In this document: positions 27,748-36,298 of the stretch, piece after piece | Layout of the letters: each line of letters opens with the position of its first letter | Position numbering within the stretch: the stretch's first letter is position 1 | Origin: a bacterium A37T11 | GTDB taxonomy: Bacteria; Bacteroidota; Bacteroidia; Sphingobacteriales; Sphingobacteriaceae | Length of the DNA stretch: 64,000 bases | Direction: 5' to 3' | NCBI GenBank assembly: GCA_900109895.1 | Contig: FOBR01000014.1 | Span: 1 to 64,000 of the forward strand | Program-made: the position numbers and the translations under genes | Notes under the pieces: generated by a model | Seen by the model: only the letters and a program-made list of their open reading frames with translations | Database searches by the model: none | What the model was told of the DNA's origin: nothing

Positions 27748-28044
27748 CTACCGCAAACGTTTTATCTTTCGACCATACCACCATTTTTTGAATAGAAAAA
27801 TTAAATGGCCAAGTAGTGAGTTCTGGCCGGATACCGCTAAGGTAATATCCTTTGGCAGTAATTTATGCGGATTTACATCCAATACTTTGGCGATCTTAAT
27901 GATATGAATCAAAGTAATGGTTGTTTCCCCCGATTCTATTAAGCTATAGGCAGGCTGGCTCATTCCCAAAGCTTCTGCGATCTGGTCTTGTTTTATGTCC
28001 AGTTCTCTTCTTTTTTTCCGGATTATTTCAGGCACTCTGCGCAT
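27748..28044 (-). CDS. XRE-family transcriptional regulator, 98 aa
   Basis: An HTH_3 domain fills the first 65 residues (IIRKKRRELDIKQDQIAEALGMSQPAYSLIESGETTITL), followed by a basic tail with a hydrophobic stretch (LLGHLIFLFKKWWYGRKIKR). Probable DNA-binding repressor. It is divergent from the double-glycine peptide gene at 28184, with a 15-bp palindrome in the gap, so control of the peptide is plausible. Confidence 0.8.
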   Translation of the reverse strand: MRRVPEIIRKKRRELDIKQDQIAEALGMSQPAYSLIESGETTITLIHIIKIAKVLDVNPHKLLPKDITLAVSGQNSLLGHLIFLFKKWWYGRKIKRLR

Positions 28045-28078
28045 AAAATATAACTTAAAGTGTTAAAAATAGGTTTTT

Positions 28079-28093
28079 ATAAGCGTAGCTTAT
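28079..28093. promoter_or_regulatory. Palindromic candidate operator
   Basis: ATAAGCGTAGCTTAT: 6-bp arms around GTA, with a second half-like word (TGTAGCTTG) about 20 bp on. It lies between the XRE gene and the peptide gene. Candidate XRE binding site by position. Confidence 0.45.
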
Positions 28094-28183
28094 ATTATAT
28101 AAATGTAGCTTGTTTACTATATACCAGCATCTTACGATCTTTGTTTTTGTCTTTAATGCAGAAGACGAACACATAAAAAAATC

Positions 28184-28366
28184 ATGAAAAAAGCATTTAA
28201 ACATCACCCGGAAAATGTAAAACTGATCATTCCGGCAGAAATGACCGAAATGACTGCAGAAGCACAGGAGCTCATCACAGGTGGAACGCGGAAACCAAAT
28301 AGCAAGGTTTTTTTGGTAGCCCAGGCCATGATCTTCTACTTTACTTTTGGTATCCCGCTGTTTTAA
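28184..28366 (+). CDS. Double-glycine leader peptide (bacteriocin/RiPP-like precursor candidate)
   Basis: A 60-residue peptide. Residues 1-34 look like a C39-peptidase leader ending MTAEAQELITGG, with hydrophobic residues at -12 and -4 and Gly-Gly at -2/-1. The 26-residue remainder starts TRKPNSK and ends in a hydrophobic segment (VFLVAQAMIFYFTFGIPLF) with no Cys. The C39 exporter encoded 0.8 kb away on the same strand is the obvious processing enzyme. The rhomboid gene converges on it. I cannot name a family; reality rests on the leader motif and context. Confidence 0.55.
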   Translation: MKKAFKHHPENVKLIIPAEMTEMTAEAQELITGGTRKPNSKVFLVAQAMIFYFTFGIPLF

Positions 28367-28382
28367 CATCTCCTGCACCATG

Positions 28383-29041
28383 TCAATGTTCATTTTGATG
28401 GATGATTTCAAGTACCAACGATGGATGCAGGAGCAATGCGTACACCAAGCCGATAAAACGCCGGTCAAATGAGGTCCGGCGGCTCTACCGGTCTTGAGCG
28501 TTGCCAACACTATCAATATACCCAAGAAAGTCAAAGAGAGTTGGTACCCACATATAAATGGTGTCTTGCTCCCCGGTTTCATCGGTCCCTCCATGGGATA
28601 ATAGAGGCATGCAAACACAACCAATGCACACGTAAATGCAGACATTCCATAAATCGATACACCAGCATGCCTTCGGTATTTCAAACTGGTCAACCCATTA
28701 ACGATTACCACTACACCCACCCAAAACAGCAGAAACAAGCAGATGCCGCCATATGGTCCAAAATCACTTTTCAAAAAATATTCAATATCATCCATGAGGT
28801 AAAAAGCAAAACCTATATTCATCAGCAAATGCTTCCATCCCGCATGGATAAGTCCTGCCGTAAACAAGGTATACCTGTGCTTCTCATGGAGTACATCTTC
28901 TGGCCTGCATACCAGGTTTGCAAATAACGGAGGATGATAGAAAGCAATAATACTGGTCATACATACTAACAGCGTTACTCCATAAGTCAGTGGCGATTCA
29001 TTAAGTGAAGGCAATACAGAAAGGATAGATAGGGCTTTCAT
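28383..29041 (-). CDS. Rhomboid-family membrane protein with probable frameshift
   Basis: Rhomboid-like intramembrane protease. HAGWKHLLMN (residues 66-75) is the family TM2 signature; the Ser motif reads GVSIYGMS instead of GxSGA; His191 is in HLTGV. Directly after that the frame leaves the family: restoring one T in a T-run near 28463 gives VFIGLVYALLLHPS and a stop at 28383-28385, a normal 219 residues. As it stands the frame runs to 28055 with unrelated residues. Either a recent mutation or a homopolymer error. Confidence 0.65.
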
Positions 29042-29149
29042 CTTATTTCATACCATAGTATAATTTATGGTTAAATTTAAGAATATTTCAGATAGCTAAC
29101 AATTTTTTTGTCATAATTATCATCCATTTATGAAAATACTAACAAATTC

Positions 29150-31339
29150 ATGAAAAAGCACCGGCAACATGATCTGAAAGATTGCGGGGCCGCCTGCCTT
29201 GCCGCTGTGGCCGATCACTATGGCAAGTACGTTCCATTGGCATCGATCCGCTTGCTGACGGGCACCGACCGAAATGGGAGTAGTCTGGCCGGATTGCGGT
29301 ATGCAGCAAAAAAACTTGGTTTTCAAGCTCAGGCCGTACAGGGGAGTTATACCGGTCTTCAAAAAGCCATTTTGCCCGCTATTGTTCATTTAAAATTATC
29401 TGAAATGGATCATTTTGCGCTCGTTTTCCAAGCGGGCGCAAAAAATCTCCGTCTGATGGATCCAGTCAACGGGAAGCTAAAAACGGTAAAAACAAGTGCT
29501 TTTTTTCAACAGTGGGGCGGACATGCGTTGTTACTTCAACCCGGACCCACTTTTTGCAGCCAGGGTAAAGCACCTTCCCTATTCAGCCGCTTTACCCTGC
29601 TGCTCAGACCCCACCGGCATACCTGGCTTAAAGCACTTGCCGCTACCGCCTGTTGCAGCCTGCTCTCCTTTGGAAATGCCATTTTTGTCCAACTATTGGC
29701 AGACCGTGTCCTTGCCAAAGGCAATAGCGCTCTTTTAATGCCGCTCGTTTGTTTGTTTAGTGCGTTGCTTATTATCCAAACCGTACTTAGCGTCCTAAAA
29801 AACCTGGCCGTTTTAAAGACTGGCCGCGCTATTGACCACCAACTCATACACGGTTATTGCCGCCATTTACTCCAATTACCTCAACGGTTTTTCGACCAAA
29901 TGCAGACCGGGGAGATCATCTCACGAATCAATGACGCTTTTAAAGTGCGTTACTTTGTCAATGATGTACTGGTGAACTTAAGCGTGCCGCTATTTGTCAT
30001 ACTTATCTCGCTCACGTTGCTTATGGGTGTCCATTGGCGCCTGGGCGTTGTCATCCTCGCCGCTCTACCCATATATATGATCGTTTATCGTATCAGTTAT
30101 TTTATCCATGGCAAAGTGCAGCGTCGTATCATGGAACAAGATGCCGAGCTGGATGCTCAATTGACCGAGAGCCTGCGTGCTATCCGCACAGTAAAACAAT
30201 TGGGACTAGCGCTCCCTATCTCGCTCAAAACAGAAAGCCTGCTTTCCAACCTGCTCCACACCTCCTCTATTTCTGGCAAAAATACCATCTTTACAGATGC
30301 CAGTACCGAATTTCTGGCACAAGCCATCAGCCTTGGCCTGTTATGGCTGGGCAGCCATCTGGTTTTGGAAGGGGGGCTCAGCCTGGGCGAACTGCTCTCC
30401 TGCTATGCGATACACGGCTACTTCAGCCGATCGGCCAGCCAGCTTATCGGGTTAAATAAAAGCTTACAGGACGCACGCATAGCTATGGAAAGGCTCTATA
30501 GCATTCTGGAACTTCCTCCAGACGAAGACCCCACGGCTACGCTATGTCAACCGGATCACCTGGCCGGTATCTGGTTTGAAAAGGTGACCTTTGGCTATAA
30601 CCCGCGTCAACCCTTGTTATCTGAGGTCAATCTGCATATTCCCGCCGGGCAGATCACCTTGATCACAGGCCCATCCGGATCCGGAAAAAGTACCCTTTTC
30701 TCCCTCCTTCTCCAACAATATGTACCAGATGGCGGACAGATTCGATTTGGCATTTACGCCAGTTCGCTCATCAGCCATGAAGGTTTATTACGGCATATAG
30801 CCGTAGTACCACAACATACAGCGCTTTTTTCGGGGACCATTGCCGATAATATGACTAACGGAATTGGAGAGCCTGATGCAGATCGTATCCTTCAATTATG
30901 TAACCAGTTGGGCCTGCTGCCCTTTATAGAAAGCCTGCCTCTCGGCTTAGACAGTCCCGTAGGAGAAAATGGCCAGTTGTTCTCCGGCGGCCAGCGACAA
31001 CGCCTGTCCATTGCCCGGGCGTTATACCGGCAACCGCAAGTTTTACTCCTGGATGAACCGACGGCAGCACTGGATGAGGATGCCGAGCAAGACGTACTAC
31101 GATGCTTAACTGAAGCTTGCCGCCAAGGAATGACTATCGTCATCATCAGCCACCGCAATGCCTGCCTGACCATCGCTGACCATATACTCGAGGTCAGCCA
31201 AGGTCACATCCTACCCCGCACACCACAGACCGAATATAACAACATCATTCATTCACCCCTCAGCCCGCCCACCCCTGCCGATGAAACCCGCGGCCAGGCC
31301 GGCGGGCTGATACAAAAAAGAAAGGAAAAGCCCTATTAA
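29150..31339 (+). CDS. C39-peptidase ABC exporter (PCAT type)
   Basis: A 729-residue peptidase-containing ABC transporter that cuts a double-glycine leader and exports the peptide. Peptidase C39: Gln6, Cys12 (DCGAAC), His88 (MDHFALVF), Asp104. Membrane domain from about 160 to 440. ATPase: Walker A GPSGSGKST, signature FSGGQRQR, Walker B VLLLDEPTAALD, H-loop ISHR. All catalytic residues are present. No HlyD or TolC partner is encoded nearby, unlike many such loci in this phylum. The likely substrate is the peptide at 28184. Confidence 0.93.
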   Translation: MKKHRQHDLKDCGAACLAAVADHYGKYVPLASIRLLTGTDRNGSSLAGLRYAAKKLGFQAQAVQGSYTGLQKAILPAIVHLKLSEMDHFALVFQAGAKNLRLMDPVNGKLKTVKTSAFFQQWGGHALLLQPGPTFCSQGKAPSLFSRFTLLLRPHRHTWLKALAATACCSLLSFGNAIFVQLLADRVLAKGNSALLMPLVCLFSALLIIQTVLSVLKNLAVLKTGRAIDHQLIHGYCRHLLQLPQRFFDQMQTGEIISRINDAFKVRYFVNDVLVNLSVPLFVILISLTLLMGVHWRLGVVILAALPIYMIVYRISYFIHGKVQRRIMEQDAELDAQLTESLRAIRTVKQLGLALPISLKTESLLSNLLHTSSISGKNTIFTDASTEFLAQAISLGLLWLGSHLVLEGGLSLGELLSCYAIHGYFSRSASQLIGLNKSLQDARIAMERLYSILELPPDEDPTATLCQPDHLAGIWFEKVTFGYNPRQPLLSEVNLHIPAGQITLITGPSGSGKSTLFSLLLQQYVPDGGQIRFGIYASSLISHEGLLRHIAVVPQHTALFSGTIADNMTNGIGEPDADRILQLCNQLGLLPFIESLPLGLDSPVGENGQLFSGGQRQRLSIARALYRQPQVLLLDEPTAALDEDAEQDVLRCLTEACRQGMTIVIISHRNACLTIADHILEVSQGHILPRTPQTEYNNIIHSPLSPPTPADETRGQAGGLIQKRKEKPY

Positions 31340-31445
31340 ACCCCGATTTATCCCTACCCAACAAGATTTTAGCTGGCGGCGTTTTAAAAAAATTGACAAG
31401 CCACCTGCAGATTGTGACCATCCCATCCCAGCTGCCAAACAGGCC

Positions 31446-32312
31446 GTGTTGGAAGACGATACAGCCCAGGTCCTTTGCCAACGCATTACGGGCGAAAATT
31501 TCAGCATGCGCCAGTTTTCCATAAAACCGGTCAGTGGCGCTATATCGTTTCCATTTAACTGCCTGCACCGAAGCCTAATACTCGTCTATGCCCTGAAAGG
31601 CCCGTTGATAGCTCGTTTTGTGCCCGATACAGAACCGGTCATCCTTCCCTCCCGCTTTTATTTGGGAACCTTGCTGGTGCCCGGCAGCTATCAGCTGGAG
31701 TTGCCCGCTACAGACAGTTCCTATCTATATGTCCAGATCCGCTACCGCTACCTGCGGTTTCTCAGTAAAAAGAATAAGGCACTCCGTCCCTTATGCCGGG
31801 CTTTTGAAGAAAGCCCCAGCCAACCCATTTACTTCCAGATGGCCTACATTGACCAGGAGGTATTAAAACTGTTTTCGCGCATCAAAGCCCTCGGTCTATC
31901 AGACAACCATTTGCCCATCGCTATTAAACACTACCTCGTTGACCTCTTGCAACACTATGGACAGCAACTCTTACGGTCAGACCCCATCGCCTATTTAAGA
32001 AGCGAAGAAAAAGTCCTGCTATTGATGCAGCATCTGCAGCTGCACTATACCGCACATGGTATAGAGAAACTGGACACCTTAAAAGCGCAGTTTTACTTAT
32101 CGCGAAGTACACTCACCCGGGTATTTGAGGATATGTATGGTTGCTCCATAGGCTATATGGTCACCTACTTGCGCATGCACCAGGCCAAAAGACACATTCG
32201 GGATGGGCTCACGATAAAAAAGTCCGCCCAGCTCGTCGGATTTGAAAATGAATTTGCATTTAGCCGGGCTTATCATTCCTTCTTCGGCCATTCCCCACGC
32301 CAAAAAGATTAA
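31446..32312 (+). CDS. AraC-family regulator (N-terminus uncertain)
   Basis: C-terminal AraC HTH pair: LDTLKAQFYLSRSTLTRVFEDMYGCSIGYMVTYLRMHQAKRHI, then KKSAQLVGFENEFAFSRAYHSFFGHSPRQ. The N-terminal 200 residues may be a sensor domain. The first usable start is GTG at 31446, but the frame stays open to about 31310, just inside the end of the ABC gene, with protein-like sequence and an ATT where an ATG would be expected, so the true start may be non-canonical or mutated. It follows the exporter and may regulate it. Confidence 0.8.
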   Translation: MLEDDTAQVLCQRITGENFSMRQFSIKPVSGAISFPFNCLHRSLILVYALKGPLIARFVPDTEPVILPSRFYLGTLLVPGSYQLELPATDSSYLYVQIRYRYLRFLSKKNKALRPLCRAFEESPSQPIYFQMAYIDQEVLKLFSRIKALGLSDNHLPIAIKHYLVDLLQHYGQQLLRSDPIAYLRSEEKVLLLMQHLQLHYTAHGIEKLDTLKAQFYLSRSTLTRVFEDMYGCSIGYMVTYLRMHQAKRHIRDGLTIKKSAQLVGFENEFAFSRAYHSFFGHSPRQKD

Positions 32313-32483
32313 AAATTGCCCAACGGGTTACTTTCTTGCCTAATGCCTTGAAATTATGAGCCAATCCGCCATGTTTTCAGGTCAAAATTGTGTGTTCCTT
32401 TGTAGTGTTAAGTCTGCCCAATGAAAGGATAGTTTTGACGACAAAAAATGAGAGATATATATAAGGCATAAAATAATAAAAAT

Positions 32484-33869
32484 ATGAACGCATCGGCAGA
32501 CATCGGGATTACCACCAGCAACTATCGGGATTACCTAAAGAAAAGATGTGCGGCCTGTAAGGCGGATGACAAACTGCTTTACATTATGGAGCCAGTAGTA
32601 AAACCTGGATGGATGCTGTTCATTAGTTTGACCCTACTTGATTGGGAGACATTGATCGATCCGATCCTGGATATTTTAGTAGCCGAGCATGTGTCTTTTA
32701 TCTTACCTAAAAACCGGGAGGTCCATAATCAGATTAACAGTGATGGATTGGGTGGGCAATTTACTGGGAAGGTCATCACCATATTTCCCAACAGCGAGTT
32801 GCAGCTTACGTATTTATTGGAACGGTTAGTATCTGTGACCCGGACGGCCAAGGGTATCCGCATACCCAAAACTTATTATCTCGGTGGCCAGGTATATGGT
32901 GGCTACGCCACTTCCCCTTCTGGCTTATATAAGGAAGCGATCTTTTCATTGCCAAAAATCCATCCGTTTGGTGAGAAGATCCACCACCTATCAGCCGGAA
33001 AACGACTGATTGCGGGTTCGTTTATTCCTGTACAATACATCCGCAGCGGTGCAAAAAGCGATATTTATAAAGGGGTATCCATCCGCAAGCCATTTATGCA
33101 ATGGTGTTTTATTAAAAAGGGTAAGATTAACTCCGCCGCTGATGAAACCGGTAGGGATATCTATGATCGGCTGCGGTGGGAACACGAAGTACTGCTAAAA
33201 TTGAAAGGATTTCCATTTGTTCCAAAAGTCTATGGAATGAGCAGTGATGCGGAGCATATGTACCTGATCACTGAGTTTATTGATGGAGTTACCCTTTCTG
33301 ATAAACTGAAGGATTTGCTGGAAGGAAAAACCTATAAAGAGGCTGACCTTGCCATTAAAATAGAAGTATTGGATATTTTTAGTGACCTTCTCTATTCCAT
33401 GCAACAGTTACACGACCTAGGAGTGGTTCATCGGGACCTCACCGACAGCAATGTGCTCTTTAGCAAAAAAGGTGGTATTCATCTGGTGGATTTTGAATTG
33501 GCTTATGACCTCCAAAATGACCGGCCTGATCCTGCTTTTGTATTTGGCACATTGGGCTATGTGTCTCCTGAACAGATGTCATATGCCAGACCCACTATCC
33601 AGGAGGATCTGTATTCTCTGGGCGCATTGTTGTATGCCGGCCTGACTGGCCATCAACCCAAAAACACATTACTTAAATCTAAAACCCACGCGCTCCAAAG
33701 GCTGACAGACCAAACCGGTTCATCCGGACTCTCGGCCATCATTCGGAAATTATTGAATGATACACCTGATGAACGGTTACCGTTATCTCAGGTAAAAACA
33801 GTTCTCGTAACTGAAAAACTGGCCATTTTAGCTGCTATTGTCGCAGGAAAGGAGGTCTATCATGCCTAA
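32484..33869 (+). CDS. LanKC-like lyase/kinase protein without cyclase domain
   Basis: A 461-residue protein resembling the first two domains of class III lanthipeptide synthetases. The N-terminal lyase-like part has [18 protein letters not shown] and [12 protein letters not shown]. The kinase part has Lys in the WCFIKKGK strand, HRDLTDSN (316-323), DFE (336-338) in place of DFG as in LanKC enzymes, and [10 protein letters not shown]. The LanC-like cyclase that normally follows is missing: the next gene starts within its last codons. It may phosphorylate and dehydrate Ser/Thr of a peptide, or act as a plain kinase. Confidence 0.75.
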
Positions 33870-34350
33870 GCGCTGGGTTTTGGAAATTGTGGTAGCCTTT
33901 GTATTCTTATACCTGGTCATCACCGGCGGGGCCAAGCTTTTTGACTTTAAACAGTTCGGCTTTGACATGAATGCACAGCCAGTAGCCGAGTGGATCAAAC
34001 CCTGTTTGAAATATTCTATCCCATTTATACAAATTATTTTGGCGTTTCTTCTGGAAATTGATAAGACCAGGTTGGCTGCTTTGGTGGGAAGTACCGTCTT
34101 GATCGCTAGTTACATTGTTTATATTTTAGCTATCAACCACGATTTCTTTCCATTTCAGCCTTGTTCCTGCACATGGATCAACAAACATTTGGCCTATACC
34201 CATACCCTGCACCTAAATGTTATTGCCATTAGCTGGACTGCTTATGGTTTATTAATAGTGCTTATAGCAGGCTTGATAAAGCGCAGGAAACATCGTAAAA
34301 CTCAGAAATTACATTCATTTAATATTCATAAGGAGGAACTGGTATCATGA
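33862..34350 (+). CDS. MauE/DoxX-like redox membrane protein
   Basis: About 162 residues with four hydrophobic segments ([62 protein letters not shown]) and a PCSC motif between helices 3 and 4, as in MauE-type membrane redox proteins that help form disulfides. Start at 33862, 8 bp inside the LanKC-like gene, with AAAGGAGG at the right distance. Followed by another AAGGAGG and the 13-codon ORF. Fits the downstream TlpA-like protein and two-Cys secreted protein. Confidence 0.8.
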
Positions 34351-34388
34351 AAAAGGTGTATCATTTTAATACGGGCCATCCGCCCTAG
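34347..34388 (+). CDS. Coupled 13-codon ORF
   Basis: ATGA overlap with the MauE-like stop and a perfect AAGGAGG at 34330-34336, 10 nt upstream. The product would be [13 protein letters not shown]. If its TAG were read through, the frame would continue for about 19 more codons. It has no Ser or Cys, so it is not an obvious lanthipeptide. Could be a tiny peptide, a leader peptide, or the start of a broken gene. Confidence 0.35.
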   Translation: MKKVYHFNTGHPP

Positions 34389-34466
34389 GCACTTCGGCGA
34401 ACACATTGGGGTGATCTGTCACTTAAAAAACAGCCCAAATTTTTATAAAAATAAATAACTCACAAA

Positions 34467-34748
34467 ATGAAAACTTTAAGAATAGTAATGCTTGCAGTAT
34501 TAGGACTTGCAGGCTATGTTGGAGCTGGCGCCGCTGCAGGCGCAAATCGGCAAAGTGGTACGTTGTACCACAAAATTGGGTCAAATAATTATGAGGTTGT
34601 GCTTGCTTCCAATATGGGAAGTGCTCCTGGAAAATGGAGTTGTACAACAAATCCGGACGCAACTTGCACTTATAATAGGAACAGCGCCGCTCCCATCAGT
34701 GATTCCAATGCAGTCCAGGCATCAGCCGGTAATTTTGTTCAACATTAA
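34467..34748 (+). CDS. Small secreted two-cysteine protein (DUF6520-like)
   Basis: A 93-residue protein: signal peptide (MKTLRIVMLAVLGLAGYVGA), then a mature part with a conserved-looking LYHKIGSNNYEVVL and two Cys (59 and 67) in KWSCTTNPDATCTYN. It resembles small Bacteroidota proteins found near MauE and TlpA-like genes, which I know as DUF6520; the assignment is from memory of pattern. The two Cys probably form a disulfide made by the neighbouring redox proteins. Followed by a bidirectional terminator. Confidence 0.65.
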   Translation: MKTLRIVMLAVLGLAGYVGAGAAAGANRQSGTLYHKIGSNNYEVVLASNMGSAPGKWSCTTNPDATCTYNRNSAAPISDSNAVQASAGNFVQH

Positions 34749-34788
34749 CAATGCCTATCCGTTTTTGGTAGAAATTGCCAGTTAACTT

Positions 34789-34818
34789 AAGGGATAGGCT
34801 CAGCGGCCTATCCCTTTT
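34789..34818. terminator. Bidirectional terminator
   Basis: AAGGGATAGGC/GCCTATCCCTT 11-bp perfect stem with a 6-nt loop and T-rich flanks, between the convergent two-Cys protein and TlpA-like genes. Its loop overlaps the TlpA stop codon. Confidence 0.8.
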
Positions 34819-36287
34819 AGGTTTTTATCAATGAGTTCCATAAGTATTTTGGAATCCGGGTGGATACCTCCACCTAAATCGTAAATATTCCGGCTGATGA
34901 TATGCCCATTTTTGCCAATCAAAAAGGGAGCCGGTGCCCCATTTACCCCATAGGCCTTACAAACAGAATGATCAAAACCTTCCCCTTCGGTATATAAATT
35001 AATGGCGTGCTCACTGGTATATTTATTTTCTCTGATGGCGTTAATCCATGTTAATTTGTTTATATCCAATGAGATAGAAACAAATACAATGTCGGGATTG
35101 TCTTTATAACGATTTTCTATAGCTGCCAATGTATTGCTAAATAGCATCGCACATGGGATGCAACCTTTAAACCAAAAATGGAGGTATACCAACTTACCCT
35201 GAAATTTATCAAGCGCTATTTTTTGACCATGTTCATTCTCCAAGTTAAAGTTGTAAGCAACCGACCCATCCCCGAATTTTTTAGATATTTCGCTCAATAG
35301 TTTTCTATAAGGCTGGAATTGGATATGCCGAGTTTCCGCTTTCATCAAACTATCCAGGTTACTAACCTGATCAATGCTTAAAAGAAGATTATGGGTGATC
35401 AATTTGTCTTTCATGAAACCTACGTATTGTTGATTGGCCACATCATAATAATTCAGCTTTCCCTTCGTCAAAAAAGACTCAAGAGATAGTTCCTCAAAAG
35501 CAAATTCCATGTAGCTTGGTGAAAAACTATAGGTATCCTGAAGATCTTTATTAGTTAGTTTATTATACTTTTGCAGCAGGATTAAGGTTTTGTCAAAATT
35601 CTTTTTGCTGCTTTTTAGGTTTCCATTGGTGTAGTAGAACAAGGCAGCCGAAGCGGCTGCCTTAAGGGATTTACCGATCATTTCAGCAGCAAGCAGATCG
35701 TAACAAACCGGTGAAACCTGTTTTCTGAAACGATCCAGTGCATCTACTAATTTCCCTGACAACTCGTTGCCATTTCTAAAATAGATCTCCTGCGTTCTGA
35801 TGACGGCGCTGTCGCCTTTATTTTTTAAAGACAATACTTCGCCGATCGTGGAGTTACTAAGTGAATCGCTTACGGTTTTTAAACGACGGGACAAATCTTC
35901 CATCAATGTATATTTTATGGAATTCCTTCCGGAAAATTCATTCCCTTTACTTTTACACCAGATCATGATGGAATCCCCGGCTTCCGCTACAAAGCGGTCC
36001 AGGAGGATTCCTCCGCTGTATCGCAATGAGAATACACAAGCCGGATCAGGAAGGACAAGATCAAAGGTATATTTCCCGTTTTTAAGTTGTGCATCCATTT
36101 TTTTAACCGGCAGCATACTTTCCAGATACGGCAGGTAGGATTTGTCGTAAATGAGCAAAGTCAACGATCGGTCGCTTGCCGCACTATCTGCAAAATGGAC
36201 AGTGAAATGATACCGGTTTTCCGCAAACAACGACTCGGATCCCGTTAATGCGATAAAAAAAATTAAACTAAGAGCTCTTAAGTTCAT
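34800..36287 (-). CDS. TlpA-like thioredoxin-fold protein (495 aa)
   Basis: Signal peptide, a DUF4369-like N-terminal beta domain, a helical middle, and a C-terminal TlpA/thioredoxin domain (from about residue 355) with the redox motif CIPC in LHFWFKGCIPCAMLF and a cis-Pro in NGAPAPFLIG. It acts in the periplasm in disulfide reduction or oxidation. It ends in the shared terminator and is the last gene of a SusC-SusD-TlpA operon. The context with MauE and a two-Cys secreted protein supports a disulfide role. Confidence 0.88.
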   Translation of the reverse strand: MNLRALSLIFFIALTGSESLFAENRYHFTVHFADSAASDRSLTLLIYDKSYLPYLESMLPVKKMDAQLKNGKYTFDLVLPDPACVFSLRYSGGILLDRFVAEAGDSIMIWCKSKGNEFSGRNSIKYTLMEDLSRRLKTVSDSLSNSTIGEVLSLKNKGDSAVIRTQEIYFRNGNELSGKLVDALDRFRKQVSPVCYDLLAAEMIGKSLKAAASAALFYYTNGNLKSSKKNFDKTLILLQKYNKLTNKDLQDTYSFSPSYMEFAFEELSLESFLTKGKLNYYDVANQQYVGFMKDKLITHNLLLSIDQVSNLDSLMKAETRHIQFQPYRKLLSEISKKFGDGSVAYNFNLENEHGQKIALDKFQGKLVYLHFWFKGCIPCAMLFSNTLAAIENRYKDNPDIVFVSISLDINKLTWINAIRENKYTSEHAINLYTEGEGFDHSVCKAYGVNGAPAPFLIGKNGHIISRNIYDLGGGIHPDSKILMELIDKNLKGIGR

Positions 36288-36298
36288 GTGCTGATTAT

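Noticed and set aside
28055-28382. C-terminal part of the rhomboid reading frame
   Set aside because: Unrelated to rhomboids, overlaps the peptide gene on the other strand, and is explained by a frameshift near 28463.
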